From Allacma fusca (taxonomy: Eukaryota > Arthropoda > Collembola > Symphypleona > Sminthuridae), in the NCBI GenBank assembly GCA_947179485.1, contig OX359247.1, forward strand, positions 60,175,131-60,239,130: 64,000 nucleotides of DNA. The letters are read 5' to 3'. Shown in pieces: positions 46,701-59,787 of this stretch; the stretch's first letter is position 1; the number at the start of each line of letters is the position of its first letter. The notes beneath the pieces were generated by a model. The model did not search any database. It saw only the letters and a list, made by a program, of their open reading frames with translations, and was not told the DNA's origin. The translations under genes were made by a program, and so were the position numbers.

Positions 46701-49700
46701 GGTTTACAAATGAAAATGGTACTTTTTATTTAGCCAACGATTTTCTCCAAGAGGTATGTTCTTACAATGTTTTATATAATATTAAATATTAATATTACGG
46801 ATTTTTCAGTACACGCTGCCCAAGCAGCACGAAGTGACAACGGTTTTTGTCGTCCTAGTTCAATGCTTGGTTGATTTTATTCAAGGAACACTCGGGATTA
46901 GCTGGGGATCACAGGCTGTAATTACCTAATAATTACTAAAATGCATTATTGTAATAATTGACCTTTATAGCACGGTGTAGTTGTATCGAGCAAATAGTAA
47001 AAAAATGCTACACTTTGAGGAACCCTGTGATAAATTATCACTATTGTAGTAATTTTGTATTCATTATTGTACAGGTGCAAGAATCATTTGAATTCGTACG
47101 ACGTCACGGCCTCATTCAATGTAACACTCGGCATGAGAGGCGAATGGTAAGCTTTCTATGTTATATTGTAAATTGATGTGGTACACTTTATGCGCGAAAC
47201 GGTGAAAGTATTTCCTTGAAATCATAGTAATATTTGTTTAATTAACATTTAATATTCCTAGATACACAGTTTGTACATGAGTTTTTCGGATCCCAATTCT
47301 CCGTTAATAACAGCAGATTCTTACTTCGGTATGACGAAGGCAAAAATATTTTCAGTAAGTTTTAGCTTATTTTTTTGCACATATTACAGCTTTTTAGTTT
47401 TTATTTATTTTGTAATCAATTTGATTCCTCGTTTTATCGTATGATAAATTATATAACAGTCTGGTTACTTTCTGGTTTTATAATATCTCTTGATAATTTA
47501 TTTGGTATGAATTTTTACAAGTTCTTTAAATGTATTTTCTGGGTCGTTATCCCCAGGGTATAATGGTAATGGCTTTTTTCTGGACGATGATCATTCAGTG
47601 TCAAGTAGAGGCGCCATCAGCATTGATCGAGTGGGTGCCGAATAGCAGTGAGACATGCATTGGTTTGCCAGCTTACGAAGATGACTTAGGCAGATTTTAC
47701 TGCATGAAAGGCCACAAGTTAGCACGTGAAGTTATAAGCTTTGCTTTTAAACTTTATTCTTTTATTTTTGTATTGACCGAAATATTTTTTATATTTTAGG
47801 ATGCGGATGAAGGTAAAGAATCGAACGAGGAGAAATCGATTTTCAGAGATACTCAAACAGAAAATCTCCTATGACCCCAACTTGAACTTTTGGTTTTTTG
47901 AAAACTGCTATGACCCGATCTTTACTGCCGCCCAATCCAAAGTACTTCAGGCTGACTTTGGAATGTGTCGTGTCACGTTCACTGGTGTTCCGTAAGTTGC
48001 AATTACCATAAGCACATAAGATTAGGGCGTAAGGTATTAAATTTGTAAGCACTTATACTGTAAAAAGAAATTTTTAAAGGAATCGAAAATGTATATGTAT
48101 CATCGGTCAACAGACAAAATGGACTTGCATTAATCAACAGACAGCTTTAGGCACGTGTAGTTTGGAAGTTTCACGTATTATAAATGTAAAATGGACCAGG
48201 ATATATTAAAATCAAATAGAATTAACCATGTGTCACGACAAAATCCAAATGGACCTTGAGTAGTGCCCCTCATGGGTACAGGTTTTACCCGGGTATTTGG
48301 GTACAGGTTCAGGTACAGGTGCGTATCAGGTACAAACCTTTTGTACCCATCCGGTTTGGGTGTAGGTTCAGGTTCAGTCGTTAGATACCTAAAAATTCAG
48401 GTTCAGGTATGGGTATCGGTACAGATACAAAAACCAATCTTTTGGGTATAAACCCATCAGGTACGGGTACTCACTGGGTAAATATCTGAACCTGAATGTA
48501 AAATACATGGACATTCAGGTACTTTTTAGTCAATAATATTTCCAAGTAATAACACATGCAAAGTTGTTGTTGAGTTTAAAACAAATCAAAATTTTTGACC
48601 TTGAAGCATGTTAAATTAAAATTTATATGTATGAGCTCAGTCATGCAAATTAATTCCACCATATACGATGGCGAGGTTATTTACCCAGCATTAGCTCGAA
48701 TGGCGAGAGATTTTTTAGTAGTTTCTGGAATGGAGTATCGATAAAGCGGGCCTTCTCATATAGCCCAAATTTTCTGATGCATAAACTCTAATCATTGAGT
48801 GGAGATACGATCAGGAAATTTTTTTGTCTCAAAGATTGACAGAAATTAAAATGTAGAGTTTGAATCTAAAAAAAAATGTACATTTAAAGAAAAAATTCAT
48901 AATACAGTAGTACTTTGGAAATCCTTTAATTTAGTACAATCGAAAATACCCGGGTAGGTTCAGGTACTTTTAAAATATACCCGGGTACAGGTACGTCTTT
49001 GGGTACAGGTACTTTTCAAGTACAGGTACTCCTGATTTAGTTTGAGTACAGGTACAGGTCCAGGAAAATTGAACCCGGGTATTCAGGTACAGGTGCGGGT
49101 ACAGGTTCAAAAAATCCATGTACCCAAGATTCAGGTACAGGTCCAGGTACAACATTTTTGTACCCATGGGGGGCACTAACCTTGAGTAAGCTTGTCCTAA
49201 AAGCCACACGGGATACTTTTAGTTTCCTTAAATGCAAAATGAACCAAGCGTTTTAAAAATTAAAAGCAAAACTGTTCACAAAATAATTTATCCCATAGGC
49301 GTCATGCGCTAATGCGCTACAAGAAATTCATCTTAATAACAAATTGGACAACATGTAATGTATCTTATAAAAGCAAGATTCGCTACATTTAATTTATTCT
49401 AAACGGAAAACTAAAAAATGGACTAATTACTTACATTCTCCATCATGTTTGAAACAGGAACAGGAATGGGTGCGTACGGGAACGTAAATTTTGTTCCCAA
49501 GCCAATTTGGGAACGTTTGGGAACATGGCAATTGTTCCCAAAATATGGGAACAAAAGCGGGTTTGAGAGCAGGAACAAAATGTGTACCTACACATTCCCA
49601 TGAAGTTGATAAAAGGAAAATACCTCACGCACAAAATAGAATTTTAAAAATACATCACTAACATACCATATAAGCCACCCTTTGACATACATTTATTTCA

Positions 49701-52700
49701 AAAGCACCGAACCACGTAACAAGAATGAAATTTAATGGAAGTTAAAACCAAATCAGTGCTCAGAAAACGTCAGCGTACTGTTTCCCTTATTAGCTTAGCA
49801 AAATGATAACGAAGGTGCTACTTGTAGTCATAGCTAATTTCCAATAAGCGAAAAATACAAATTAAATGTATTCGCAATTATGGGACCAAAGTTCCAGGCA
49901 ATAGCTGTGATGCTGCAATTATTACATTGAGCGAAACTGACACTAAGGAAAACAAAGGGACAACTCAACACATATCTGAAGTGTACCAACATTTTCAATG
50001 GGTTAAAGTCGGGGTCGGATTTTTGTGGGAAGATTCTTCCCAGGGAAAAAATATTTCTTGCAGGGAAAATCTCAAAGGGAAAGAATTCTTTTTTTGGAAA
50101 CAGGGATTTTCAAATTCGTTAATCTTATATGGGAACGGGATCATTTCCTTTGTACCTGAAAAAATGGGCATAGGTACAGGAACAGGAATGGGTACCAAAT
50201 TCTTGTTCCCATGGACAGCACTAGAATATACACAACACAGCTCTCTTTCATTTAATAAAAACTAATTACATATAGTATAAGATTTTTTACGGTGAGGGAG
50301 GCTTTACGATTTTACGCAAAAAATGACACACGTCTTCACCATCATATTATGTAACTGAAGCTTTTCATATTCTCAGCAAACCAAACGTTTGTTTATACTC
50401 ATTTTATTTCAGGGAAGAGTTGGGTGACCTGAAGAAGCAATACCCTCGGTTTCTCAATGAACCTATGTACAATCAGTTCAAGTTGAAATGGAGCCAAAAT
50501 GCTGAAGACTGGACTGCACCAACGATGCTCCACACTGACTCTATTTACCCTTGCGATGTGTCTACAGAGTTAAAATGGAAGGTATTCTATCGAGATTTTT
50601 TTGTAACATGCAGAAGCGTGCTTCATAACCGGGACTTCGTGTACCCCGTCCTTTTTTATCGGGGCAGTGAACAAGACCACGGGAAAGCCAAGCATTACTT
50701 CGTGGATACTAACGGTAATAATAGGGACTGCGGTGTGAATCCATTTGCGGGCGACGACATTAAAGATTTGGTCGCTTGCGATGGATCCGACCTTAGATTT
50801 GATGACTGTGGATCCCCCAACACTCCAGACTTCACCTTCGATATGGGAGGTAGAATTGGACGGCTCAAAAAACCTACTCTTAAATACGAAACACTGGAAA
50901 TACCCGATTTACCGGAAGCTTACGCAGATGCTGGATTTTTTAGTACTACGTCTATTCGTTGCTGGAGAACTTTGACTGCTATTGGTAAATATATAATTTA
51001 GTTATTTACATATATTATTACACCAAGCATGCTTTCTAACACAGGTAATCTCACCATAAGAGCCACCCTTGTGTTTTGTCGATATTGGTAAATATCATTG
51101 AACACGTTCCCATATTTGCTACAATTTTTTTCCCTTGTAAAAGCGTATTTACTATTACTAAGTTAGCTTTTATTTTTTTTAATTAGATACTTTATACAGA
51201 GTGTGCTACACTTGCATGTGTTTCAAACCTCAATAATTCTAATAATAAGGAATCCGTGGGCGTTGAGCTTGGTGATTCTAAAATTGTAATTGTTTGGAGC
51301 AGAGAAATGTACGAACAAAGAGTTCCGTCAGTACTGTCGTCTGGCGCTCATTCATACTCCCATAACGGATAACAACAAACCTTTATACGGCTATCTTTTC
51401 GGGAAATTTTGTTACGATTTTCTGTACTTCGTGGAATTTCAACAACCGAATTTCTACCAATTTTGTCGGCATCCTCGTCCTGCAGAGTACGTCAAACTTT
51501 TAAATATGTTCCCATTATATCTACTATTGTTCTAGAGATTGTTTGAAAAAAGGAAGTAGGTAATACGGTCAGAGAAAGGGAGTGTAGTGGACCATTAATT
51601 TATTTGCAAGGGACGAAGGGACCGTAGGTTTTCGTACCTTCTGAAACATATCCTTAATAGAACCAGTTTCTCTTGCATGAATGAGTGTCGGTTCGAGTAC
51701 AGCTTCCCTGCAATGAGAAATATATCTATATACCTTTTAAACCAATCAAGTATATGTAACCCGATACTACTGTAGGACAGGTTATAGCTTTTTATCAGTT
51801 TTGTCAAAATTTCCATTCAACACATACTTTTTTATCACTTGCAGACACAATCATTTTTGTTGCTTTTAAAAACAACTGCATAAATGCTTACATTTAGAAC
51901 TCCTCAACTTCATTTAGAACTCTAATATCATTAATTTGGGTTTATTTATTCCCAGCATTAAACGTCGAAATCAATGGATACCAGAATGGATGATTAATAC
52001 AACAATAATTTTGTGGGGTTCCAAGGAAAAATTTTATCAAAATATCCAGAGGATACGAATGCGCCGGAATGCTCCGTTGCTGCTCAACTTAACCAAGAAA
52101 TCTAGACAACGCTCTAAAAGCAGGAGTAAGTTTAAAGAGAAACCAAATGCACCGGCGCAAAGGGTTTTTGTTGAAATAAACAATTGTTTAATTCAGAATC
52201 TGTAAAACAAAATGACTTTGGTTCACACGTTCGTTCCCCCTGTACCGGAAAAATTGACGGAGGTCAAAGGAAAACATTTAAGTAGATCTAAAAACGAATT
52301 TACTACAGACTGGGGATATCAAATATTTTACGAATTAATTCATTACGTAGGCTACGGGGGTGATAGTTTTGTGCCACTGTGCATTTGTTACCGTTTAGGT
52401 GTTTGACCCTTATGTAAGACAGAGAACGAAGGAACCTTTTTTACCCATACCATTTACAGTATGATTTTATATAGTGCTAATACTTATGTAAACCTTTTTC
52501 TCTTTTCATATACTTACTAAATTCCCTACCGAATATTATTTGATTTCCCATTTTGAGCATACTAATTTGAAACTTTATAAAGTAACTGTGTAGGTTGTAA
52601 GGACTAGGACCAAATCGACCAGTAAACAACCTATTTATCTACATATAATAAATTATTGATACCGTATATGTACCCCATGGGTTGAGCGTTCCTTTGAGAT

Positions 52701-54177
52701 TTATTGGTGAATATTCCTTAACAAAACTGTTTCACCACACAGTTCGTTATGTTAGCAAGTCTTTTCAGAAACTTTCCCATTCCATTAAAACGGCATCTCT
52801 TTGAACTCCCAACTCCCAACCAACAAAAATTAAATTCAAGATAACTTTTTGCAGGTAAGGTGTACCTAAGTAGAGCCATTAGATCATCAAAAAAGTACCA
52901 CATGCCTTCAGTCAGAGAATTGCTGGACCTACAGTACAGTACCTCCAATGAAACAACAATGACTTCAAGGCAGATTCTCTTGTTCAAATTCTTCCCCTGC
53001 AAAAAAAATGTCGAACTTGTTCAAGGTTGGCTCCCTATCCCCAATGTTGTCTACATGAATGATGACGTAAGGGTCGAGAAGTTTCTTCCGGATATGCAAC
53101 AGCTGATGAAGGACAAGACTAATTGTTGGGACTGGCCCTATAGCCGGGCAATGATTGAGAAAGACTTTTCCAATATCATTGCAATTAAAGACCCATTAGG
53201 CAACAACTTTTTGGACGATTGCTTCAATGCCTGGTTCAAGCACTACGTCGACTCTGAGACTTTCATTCCTGACCTAGTCTTTAGTGTACCTACTGGTAAA
53301 CTACAGACAATCGAAGGTTATAAATGCTGGGATTTTATTGGTAAGACCAGATCTTCTTCACCTGTATACCCTCTACAGTAGCAATAACAATCTAAGAAAA
53401 ATACGAACATGCCTCTCATTCGCATTGCACGGGGTAACGAGAATTTAAAGCCCGTCCTAAGCTCATATATATAATTACTTCATACTAACTAGAATAGAAT
53501 GAAAGAGCAAAACAAAACAAACAAAAAAAAACAGTTTTTACAAAACCAGTTAAGATTATTCTTGCAATCCGTGCAAAGGCAAAAACAGGAACATTGATTT
53601 GGACATAATGCATGTAACGTTAAATAATGTAGTAATGAATCGTAATAATTTATTATTGTAGCTGTAAACCGAAAGACAATATTAATGCCTCAAGTTTTAT
53701 AGTAACTTTTAATACTGCACTAGGGTATAGAAAATATTACATCGATGATGATGCAAAATGGGCTAGAAGAATTCTCAAATAGAAGCAAAATGATCTTCAA
53801 GTATTTTGCTCATACAGGCAAAATAACCTACTTGCAGTATTCATTAAAACTACTACCAACTAACAGTAAGCGCATATTTAATATTTTAAAGGTATGATGC
53901 AAGTAGCTCATGGCTTTCAGCTTAAATTGCACTTGTTGTTAATTTTTATTACAAGTGGTCCATTTTGCATTTAATGAAACTGCATCTACAGATAATGTTG
54001 CTTTTATTTTAAAATACAACAAGTCCATTTTGTCCTGGTAAGTAATGATGTTATGCGTAATGGACTATAATACATTGAAACTGTCTATCCCATTATTTTA
54101 CAGATCCTATAGAGTGCCAAGCAGCCATAAAGGCAAAGAACTGCACGTTACTTGAACATGACGCGATAAATCTATAA
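43745..54177 (+). CDS. Giant GR-like 7TM protein with N-terminal extension and Cys-rich tail
   Basis: Fifteen exons stay in frame: 43745-43875, 44004-45107, 45165-45667, 46107-46255, 46366-46485, 46810-46917, 47075-47146, 47262-47354, 47557-47717, 47800-47991, 50413-50984, 51303-51486, 51956-52125, 52855-53340 and 54104-54177, for 1372 residues. Residues 1-290 are hydrophilic with a basic KKRRSFLNGKNSKK patch. Residues 345-780 hold about seven membrane segments and end in SYFGMTKAKIF plus WTMIIQCQ, the place of the GR signature. Residues 780-1372 are cysteine-rich (over 20 Cys) and polar. GR topology puts the C terminus outside, which suits a disulfide-rich tail. A 66-bp in-frame stretch (44751-44816) may be an extra intron. 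Weak points are the GTTAGC donor at 47718 and the poor acceptor at 51303. It may instead be two or three adjacent genes, with breaks near 44818 and 47801. Confidence 0.55.
46641..46738. repeat. Intronic hairpin, 30-bp arms
   Basis: GTTGGCTAAAT...AAAAAGTACCATTTTCATTT (46641-46678) and its inverse (46709-46738) pair with a 7-base bulge in the left arm, leaving a loop of about 30 bases. This could be a tiny MITE or a precursor-like RNA hairpin. Confidence 0.75.
48261..49178. mobile_element. hAT-like element, GGTACAGG word, TSD ACCTTGAG
   Basis: Inserted in the long intron 47992-50412. Begins TAGTGCCCCTCATGGG and ends CCCATGGGGGGCACTA, with ACCTTGAG at 48253-48260 and 49179-49186. GGTACAGGTTCAGG words in both orientations cover the first and last 220 bp. 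Confidence 0.9.
49449..50223. mobile_element. hAT-like element, GGGAACAGG word, left end lost
   Basis: The right terminus CCATGGACAGCACTA (ending 50223) inverts to TAGTGCTGTCCATGG, close to the termini at 28751 and 48261. GGAACAGGAATGGG and TTGTTCCCA words mark both sides, but no matching left terminus or 8-bp duplication is visible. Confidence 0.6.
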
Positions 54178-54179
54178 CA

Positions 54180-55246
54180 TTACGGTCCCCGTCTGTAATA
54201 CTAATTTCTTTAAGAAAAGAAATTCCAAGATGCCTTAAATGTAACTCCTGTAGGAGTGGGGTATGCGTTTCACTAACTGAAATGGGTTATTATTGTTGTT
54301 TCTATGTTTCACGTGACGTCATTTTATCTACTTCATGTTCATTATACACAATAAACGTGGATGATGCTGGAACTGTGGATTATTTTGAATATTTTTAATT
54401 CCGTATAGTTTATTATAGTATATATGCAGATAATTTACATGCAAATCACATCTTTCCAAGACTACTATTTTCTCAAAACTTTGAAAAGTTTTATTGAAGC
54501 TCTTGATAAATTGTATAGAAAGGTTCAGAAGTGAGAGACATTAAATATTAAATATTGAATATATAATTTTCCTTCAAATATACTTTCATATTTAATTGCA
54601 TTTTGATAATTGTGCTTTGATACTCATTTCGTGAAGTTACCCGTGTCGCAATATGACAGTACCGCTTTATGTGATTTACATACATCAGGAGTGCGACGAC
54701 TCCCTTGGTTACATAATTGACTTTGACATCTTCATAAATCCTAAGGATCATTCTCACATCGTAACTATCTTTAATTAACAAGTAACCATAAACTCAAACG
54801 TCTCATGTCAACCGCTTCCGAGAACCTACTTACATTTGCTGCTACAACACCCCTGAGGTAATTAACACTCTATATTGAAACTTTTTTTTAGAGATGTATG
54901 TATTTATCTTAGAAATTTCTAGTGATTACAGCTTTGGTAATTCCGAATTTCGAATATCCTAAAAAGAACTCTTTCGTATATTGACCAAACATTTTTGAAA
55001 ATTCATATCTTAAAGGAAAAAATGGTAACATATTATAAATAGTTTAAGAAAATAATTTTGTCTACTGTATTACGAAATCGATACGTTTATAATTTCATGT
55101 TTAACTGAATTCTATAAAATATATTCTTACGTAACATTTATGCTAAACATGCATTATAAATTAACATGCTTTATTAATTTGTAAGAAGCGTCATATTTGT
55201 CATATGCTGCACGTATGCATATATGAAGTGCTATAATCTCTTAATA
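54180..55246. other. Intergenic, nothing recognised
   Basis: AT-rich. An ACAATAAACG word near 54348 could provide polyadenylation for the long upstream gene. Confidence 0.45.
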
Positions 55247-55254
55247 GCTTCAGT

Positions 55255-56132
55255 CAAAGATGCTAAACTGATTTTGCCTATCCTACATCCTACCTATACA
55301 TTCAGTTTAGGAGGGGCCTTCCTTCTTCCCTATTTGTGCAATTGCTAGGCCTATATCCTTGCCTACAAGTAGGCATTTGCCGCTGCCTACATTTCTGCCT
55401 ATATAGGGTAACGGCAAGTGTTAGCCCCTTCCTACATGGGACCCTACACTGTAGAATTAAATTATATTTTGATTAAAATTTATAATTACATTTTGCTGTC
55501 TGTATTTTAGCAAATTTATTATGGACATATAGCATTAGTTTAAAAAACAATTAGGCTATCCCTCAAATGCAATAATTATTCAGCAAACACTCACAATTGT
55601 TTGTTACTTTCTTATGTATCATATTTTTAAACAAACTGATTGTGAGTATTTCTTCAAAATTAATGTTACTCATGCATTATGTGAAAACTCCTTTTGATTG
55701 GTCGTATTGCACGTTACAGTAAGTATATAAGCATCGAGCAATCACATACAATATATGTATATGTACTTAATTATGTATGGATATTATTTTGAATGGGAAA
55801 TCTCACATGTCCCTACAGTAGCCTGATATTCCAACGTAGCAAACGTTCAAAAATCGTTTTGGTTAGCATTGAGATAACTTATTCCATAATGAGAAAATAG
55901 TTATGTATATATGTACATCCTACATATTTGCCTACATACAAGCGCGTTTTCGTGCTGCCTACATATGTGCCTATATGTCTGCGTGTATGCAGGCGTGCAT
56001 TCCTATTTTATAGGCATTTTTTCTGCGAAAACCAGTGCACCCTATTTTGCCTGTAATTTTTTCTGCAAATAGCTCGCACCCTATAAATAGGCCTACATGT
56101 AGGCCTACATGTAGGATAGGCTAGCATCTTTG
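55255..56132. mobile_element. hAT-like element, CCTACATG word, TSD GCTTCAGT
   Basis: Begins CAAAGATGCTA and ends TAGCATCTTTG, with GCTTCAGT at 55247-55254 and 56133-56140. The ends are rich in TGCCTACAT and CCTACATGTAGG words. Related to 12169-12950. Confidence 0.9.
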
Positions 56133-56663
56133 GCTTCAGTGCTAATTTGTAAGTTGTAATTCATAATATGAATTGTAATTATTTTCAGGTTTGCTCTTAT
56201 AGATAGTTCGTTGCATGTTGTAAAGTTTTCTCATAGTAAAATAAAGGAGCGCATGGTATACTGATACATGTATGTACCAACTTTACGGAATATATTCGAC
56301 ATTACATACTTCAAATCTGTGGAGAAAATGAGGACGCTGCCCTGCCTTAAAAACTACACACATATGTAGGTACAGGCACAGAAAGATTGATGCCGTAGCC
56401 ATTACGCCTCAATTAAACTTCCCAACTGCTAGTACCCAGCAGTGGTCGGACTTTGACTCATCAATACAATACTGTAGCGCTATTTTTGTACAGTTGCCTT
56501 TTCATGTACTGTGCTTTAGTGTAGCCTGGATATGGTAATTGTTTCAATACAATGCTTTACTGCTAAAAGCACAACGAAATATTGTTCAATACATACTCTG
56601 CTTTACTCCACTAGTTGTGCAAACATAAACATCAATACTCTTCTTTACTCTACTAGTTGTACA

Positions 56664-57224
56664 CAGAGATGCGCAACCTTCGAAGGCTAGCCTTCCAAGA
56701 AGGCTTCCTTGAAGGCGGAAAGGTAACTTTTTTAACGTTGCAGAAGGAATGGAAGGATGGGATACTTTTTTCTGAAGGCTGAAGGAAGCCTTTACAAAAA
56801 TTATCAATGAAGGATTGTCAAGGAAGGGTTCCTAAATGTTAGCTCTCTAAGGCCGTGAAGGCTTCCAGGTACACGAAATATCTATAACGTGAATAAAGCA
56901 TAGCATATGCAACGTCGTTTTGCTGCTAGCGCAACAATACAGCCAATTCGTGAAATCACAACTGACAATGTATGGCGCTCTCTTCACTGCACTGAATCCT
57001 GCTGTGCAAAACGTATTTAAGCGGGTTGTAGTTTAAAATTGAAGGAAGGCTATTTTTAGTTGAAGGCTGAAGGCAAAAATGAGTGAATGTATTTTGGACG
57101 GAAGGGTGAAGGAAGGCGGATTTTTTAGAGGGCTTCATTCCACGACATGTGGAAGGGGAAATCTTTCCTGAATTTTCGCCTTCGAAGGCTTGAAGGAAGG
57201 CTATTTTTCCTTTGCGCATCTCTG
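56664..57224. mobile_element. Nested hAT-like element, AAGGCTTG word, TSD GTTGTACA
   Basis: Begins CAGAGATGCGCAA and ends TTGCGCATCTCTG, with GTTGTACA at 56656-56663 and 57225-57232. The ends are GAAGGCTTGAAGGAAGG words. Confidence 0.9.
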
Positions 57225-57458
57225 GTTGTACATAAATAGTTGTCAATACTGTGCTTTACCCACAGCTGTACGTATATATTCGTCAATACGGTATTATTGG
57301 CAAGGAACAGTCGACTAATAATCTGCAATAGAAGCTTATTCTGTATTCATGCAATGAAATATTTAATATTTTGGTAGTACATGAAAGTACAAGTTAACCT
57401 TCTAAAAACGCTTAATGTAGTTATTAGAAAAACCGAATCTTAAAAAAACAAACACACA

Positions 57459-58283
57459 TAGGGTATGTCGATTTGAAAATGCCCGGCATTTTGGGCATTT
57501 TCATTTCAGGGCGAGGGCGGCACAGTAGGGCATTTTAGGCAAGGGCATTTTGGGCAGAATAGTGAAATAAAATAGTATATTTGCTACAATTTGGCAGTCG
57601 ACTTGAATATATCTTTGCAATTTTGACGGAAAAGTGTCCGAAAATGCCTTGCCAGGTATTTTTATTGTTGTGGATTTGGCGTATGTAACGACGTAAAATG
57701 AACTTCCTCCATCCTGGATACATGCATGCATACACCTATACATGTATTTATGTTGATGACGGGCGAAACATGTTTTCTGTTCAAATTAGAACTCGTACAG
57801 TAATTTTTTGTCTACACAGATAAACTAAAAAAACAATATTTGGGGACCTGTGTGGAGGATGGGTTTTACTCGAGCCATTTTTCCAGTAATTAGGGCCGAA
57901 TATATTTTTATTCTACATATCAATCATGCTATGATTTAAATTGATTTTCAGAGAGCCAAATTATATCACCCCATGTCATGGAAATTAAATTGGTTTGTCA
58001 ATGTTTCTGTTAATTCAATTAAAATTAAGGAACAAGCGAATAACCAGACATTCACGTGATTTTTCCTTCGCTGCGCTCCCATACATTCGGGTATTTTGAA
58101 TCTAAACTAGTGATCCAATTTTGGTGCCGTGAAAATGTCCAAAATGCCCAACTTGTCCTGCCCAAAATCAGAGCATTTTCAAAAGCTGCCCACATACCCA
58201 ATTTTGGGCATGTGGGCAGGCATTTTGGGCATTTTCAGCTGGGCAGGCAAATACTGCAGGGCATTTTCAATCGACATACCCTA
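57459..58283. mobile_element. Nested hAT-like element, GGGCATTTT word
   Basis: Begins TAGGGTATGTCGATTTGAAA and ends in the inverse form TTTCAATCGACATACCCTA. The flanks AACACACA and CATACACA agree at six of eight positions. GGGCATTTTGGGCA words in both orientations fill the ends. Confidence 0.82.
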
Positions 58284-58359
58284 CATACACATCGCTTTAC
58301 GTTGCTTTCGAGGTAATATGACAAATGAAAAAATATAAAAATCGCTTATCCTACATATA

Positions 58360-59023
58360 CAGTAAAACTTGTCTATAGTGGTTTCTCTAGGGGAAAGAAA
58401 ATTTGACCACTATTAACAGGGACCACTGTGCCGGATATAGTGGTCCTAACCACTATATACAGTACTTCAAATTAAACAATTCTCACGCACAATTAACGCA
58501 TTATTGCTTGCTCAGTATGCAATATTATATTAGCAATTACACTTTATTAAAGTAATTACTAATTTTTGAATGCTTTAGACTTTTAATATTGTTCCTTGCG
58601 AGAAATTCTTGAAGGAAATGTACACATTGGTGGGCCGTTACCCAAGACGTCATAATTGTATTTCCCTTTTAAATAACTTCGAAAACCAATCATACCGAGC
58701 ACACTTAAGCACCACTCCAAGCCTCAACGCAAGAAATGCGTATTATGGAATGCGCATGACGTTTTTGAAGTTGTCTAACTTCGCGCGATTTAAATTTACA
58801 CTATGTTTATTCGGACCACTGTATGCAGAGTTGAAAGCCTGCATTTCTATACGAATGGTCAAAAATCCCAGACCATAATTGGCAGGGGACCACTATATAA
58901 AAAACTATTATAAGCGGGGTGTACGTAATGTTAAAAGATAGGACTTATGACGGGGAAACCTGACATGGGCCACAATGTGGAGGAAACCACTATATAGCCG
59001 GCCACTATATACAAGTTTTACTG
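58360..59023. mobile_element. pogo/Tc1-like MITE
   Basis: Begins CAGTAAAACTTGTCTATAG and ends CTATATACAAGTTTTACTG, flanked by TA on both sides. The CAGTAAAAC...TATAGTGG terminus is typical of pogo-type Tc1/mariner elements. No transposase is recognisable. Confidence 0.82.
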
Positions 59024-59406
59024 TATACTGATTTGAAAGTGATTGTCAGGATGATGATGATGGCAGTCGGCACTTATGTACATGACGTTTTAATGTCGTA
59101 TGCTAAAAATCTAACGTAAGTAGATCGCCCGTAAATTTACTAGATGGGGTCCTTTGCGTGTATCAATGATTTGCTGTACTTTATATGATTTTGTATTATT
59201 TATAACAATACGTTGCTTTGCTTTACTTGCTTTTATTGCTATTGCGGCTTTTCAATACTATGCCAATAGTTTATGCTAGGAATAAGTGCAAATACTGTAC
59301 TCTGCTTTATTAATGAAACATAATGATCATGTGTTACTGTAACAATGCTGTACTTTTATCAATACTGTACTATCAAGTACAGTACAGTCCGACCACTGCT
59401 AGTACC

Positions 59407-59785
59407 ATTAATTGTTTATATGTAGGGTGTCCATATTATCTGAATCCCAAATCAGGACTTTTACTTTAAATAATTTGTATGTATTTAAAATACAAGTGAT
59501 CTCTATCTAACAGGAAGGTAGTTTGCAAGAATTCCAGAGAATGTATTTTCTGTCCAAATCTTGAGAGCGTGAGTTCCCAAAGGTAAATATATCAATAGTA
59601 GTAACACCACCACGACAAGTATACTAAAAATTTTAAAATTTTGGAGTCTCTGAACTAAGAACTGCTTCAAATTTGCCGACCGAAAAACGTTGGCCTACTT
59701 CTATTCTTTTGTAAGGTCCATTCTGAAAAGAAAGAGATTATTATTTAGATGACTTCTAAAATCTCTTTGTTGTAAAGAAAAATAC
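59407..59785. other. Intergenic, nothing recognised
   Basis: AT-rich DNA with no supported feature. Confidence 0.45.
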
Positions 59786-59787
59786 GA

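Larger units (their letters stand above)
56440..59398. mobile_element. hAT-like element hosting three younger elements, TSD CTAGTACC
   Basis: Begins CAGTGGTCGGAC and ends GTCCGACCACTG, with CTAGTACC at 56429-56436 and 59399-59406. Three extra bases (CAG) separate the left duplication from the terminus. Its own DNA carries TCAATACTGTACT and TGCTTTACT words. It is interrupted by elements at 56664-57224, 57459-58283 and 58360-59023, leaving about 0.9 kb of original sequence. Confidence 0.83.

Noticed and set aside
51185-51235. Alternative exon after a TTAATTAG acceptor in the long receptor gene
   Set aside because: In the required phase it reads 17 residues and then stops, whereas the exon at 51303 keeps the frame; kept only as a possible alternative end.
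53662-53702. Alternative terminal exon of the long receptor gene
   Set aside because: In frame, but it gives only a short tail without cysteine; the exon 54104-54177 continues the Cys-rich pattern and has a better polypyrimidine tract.
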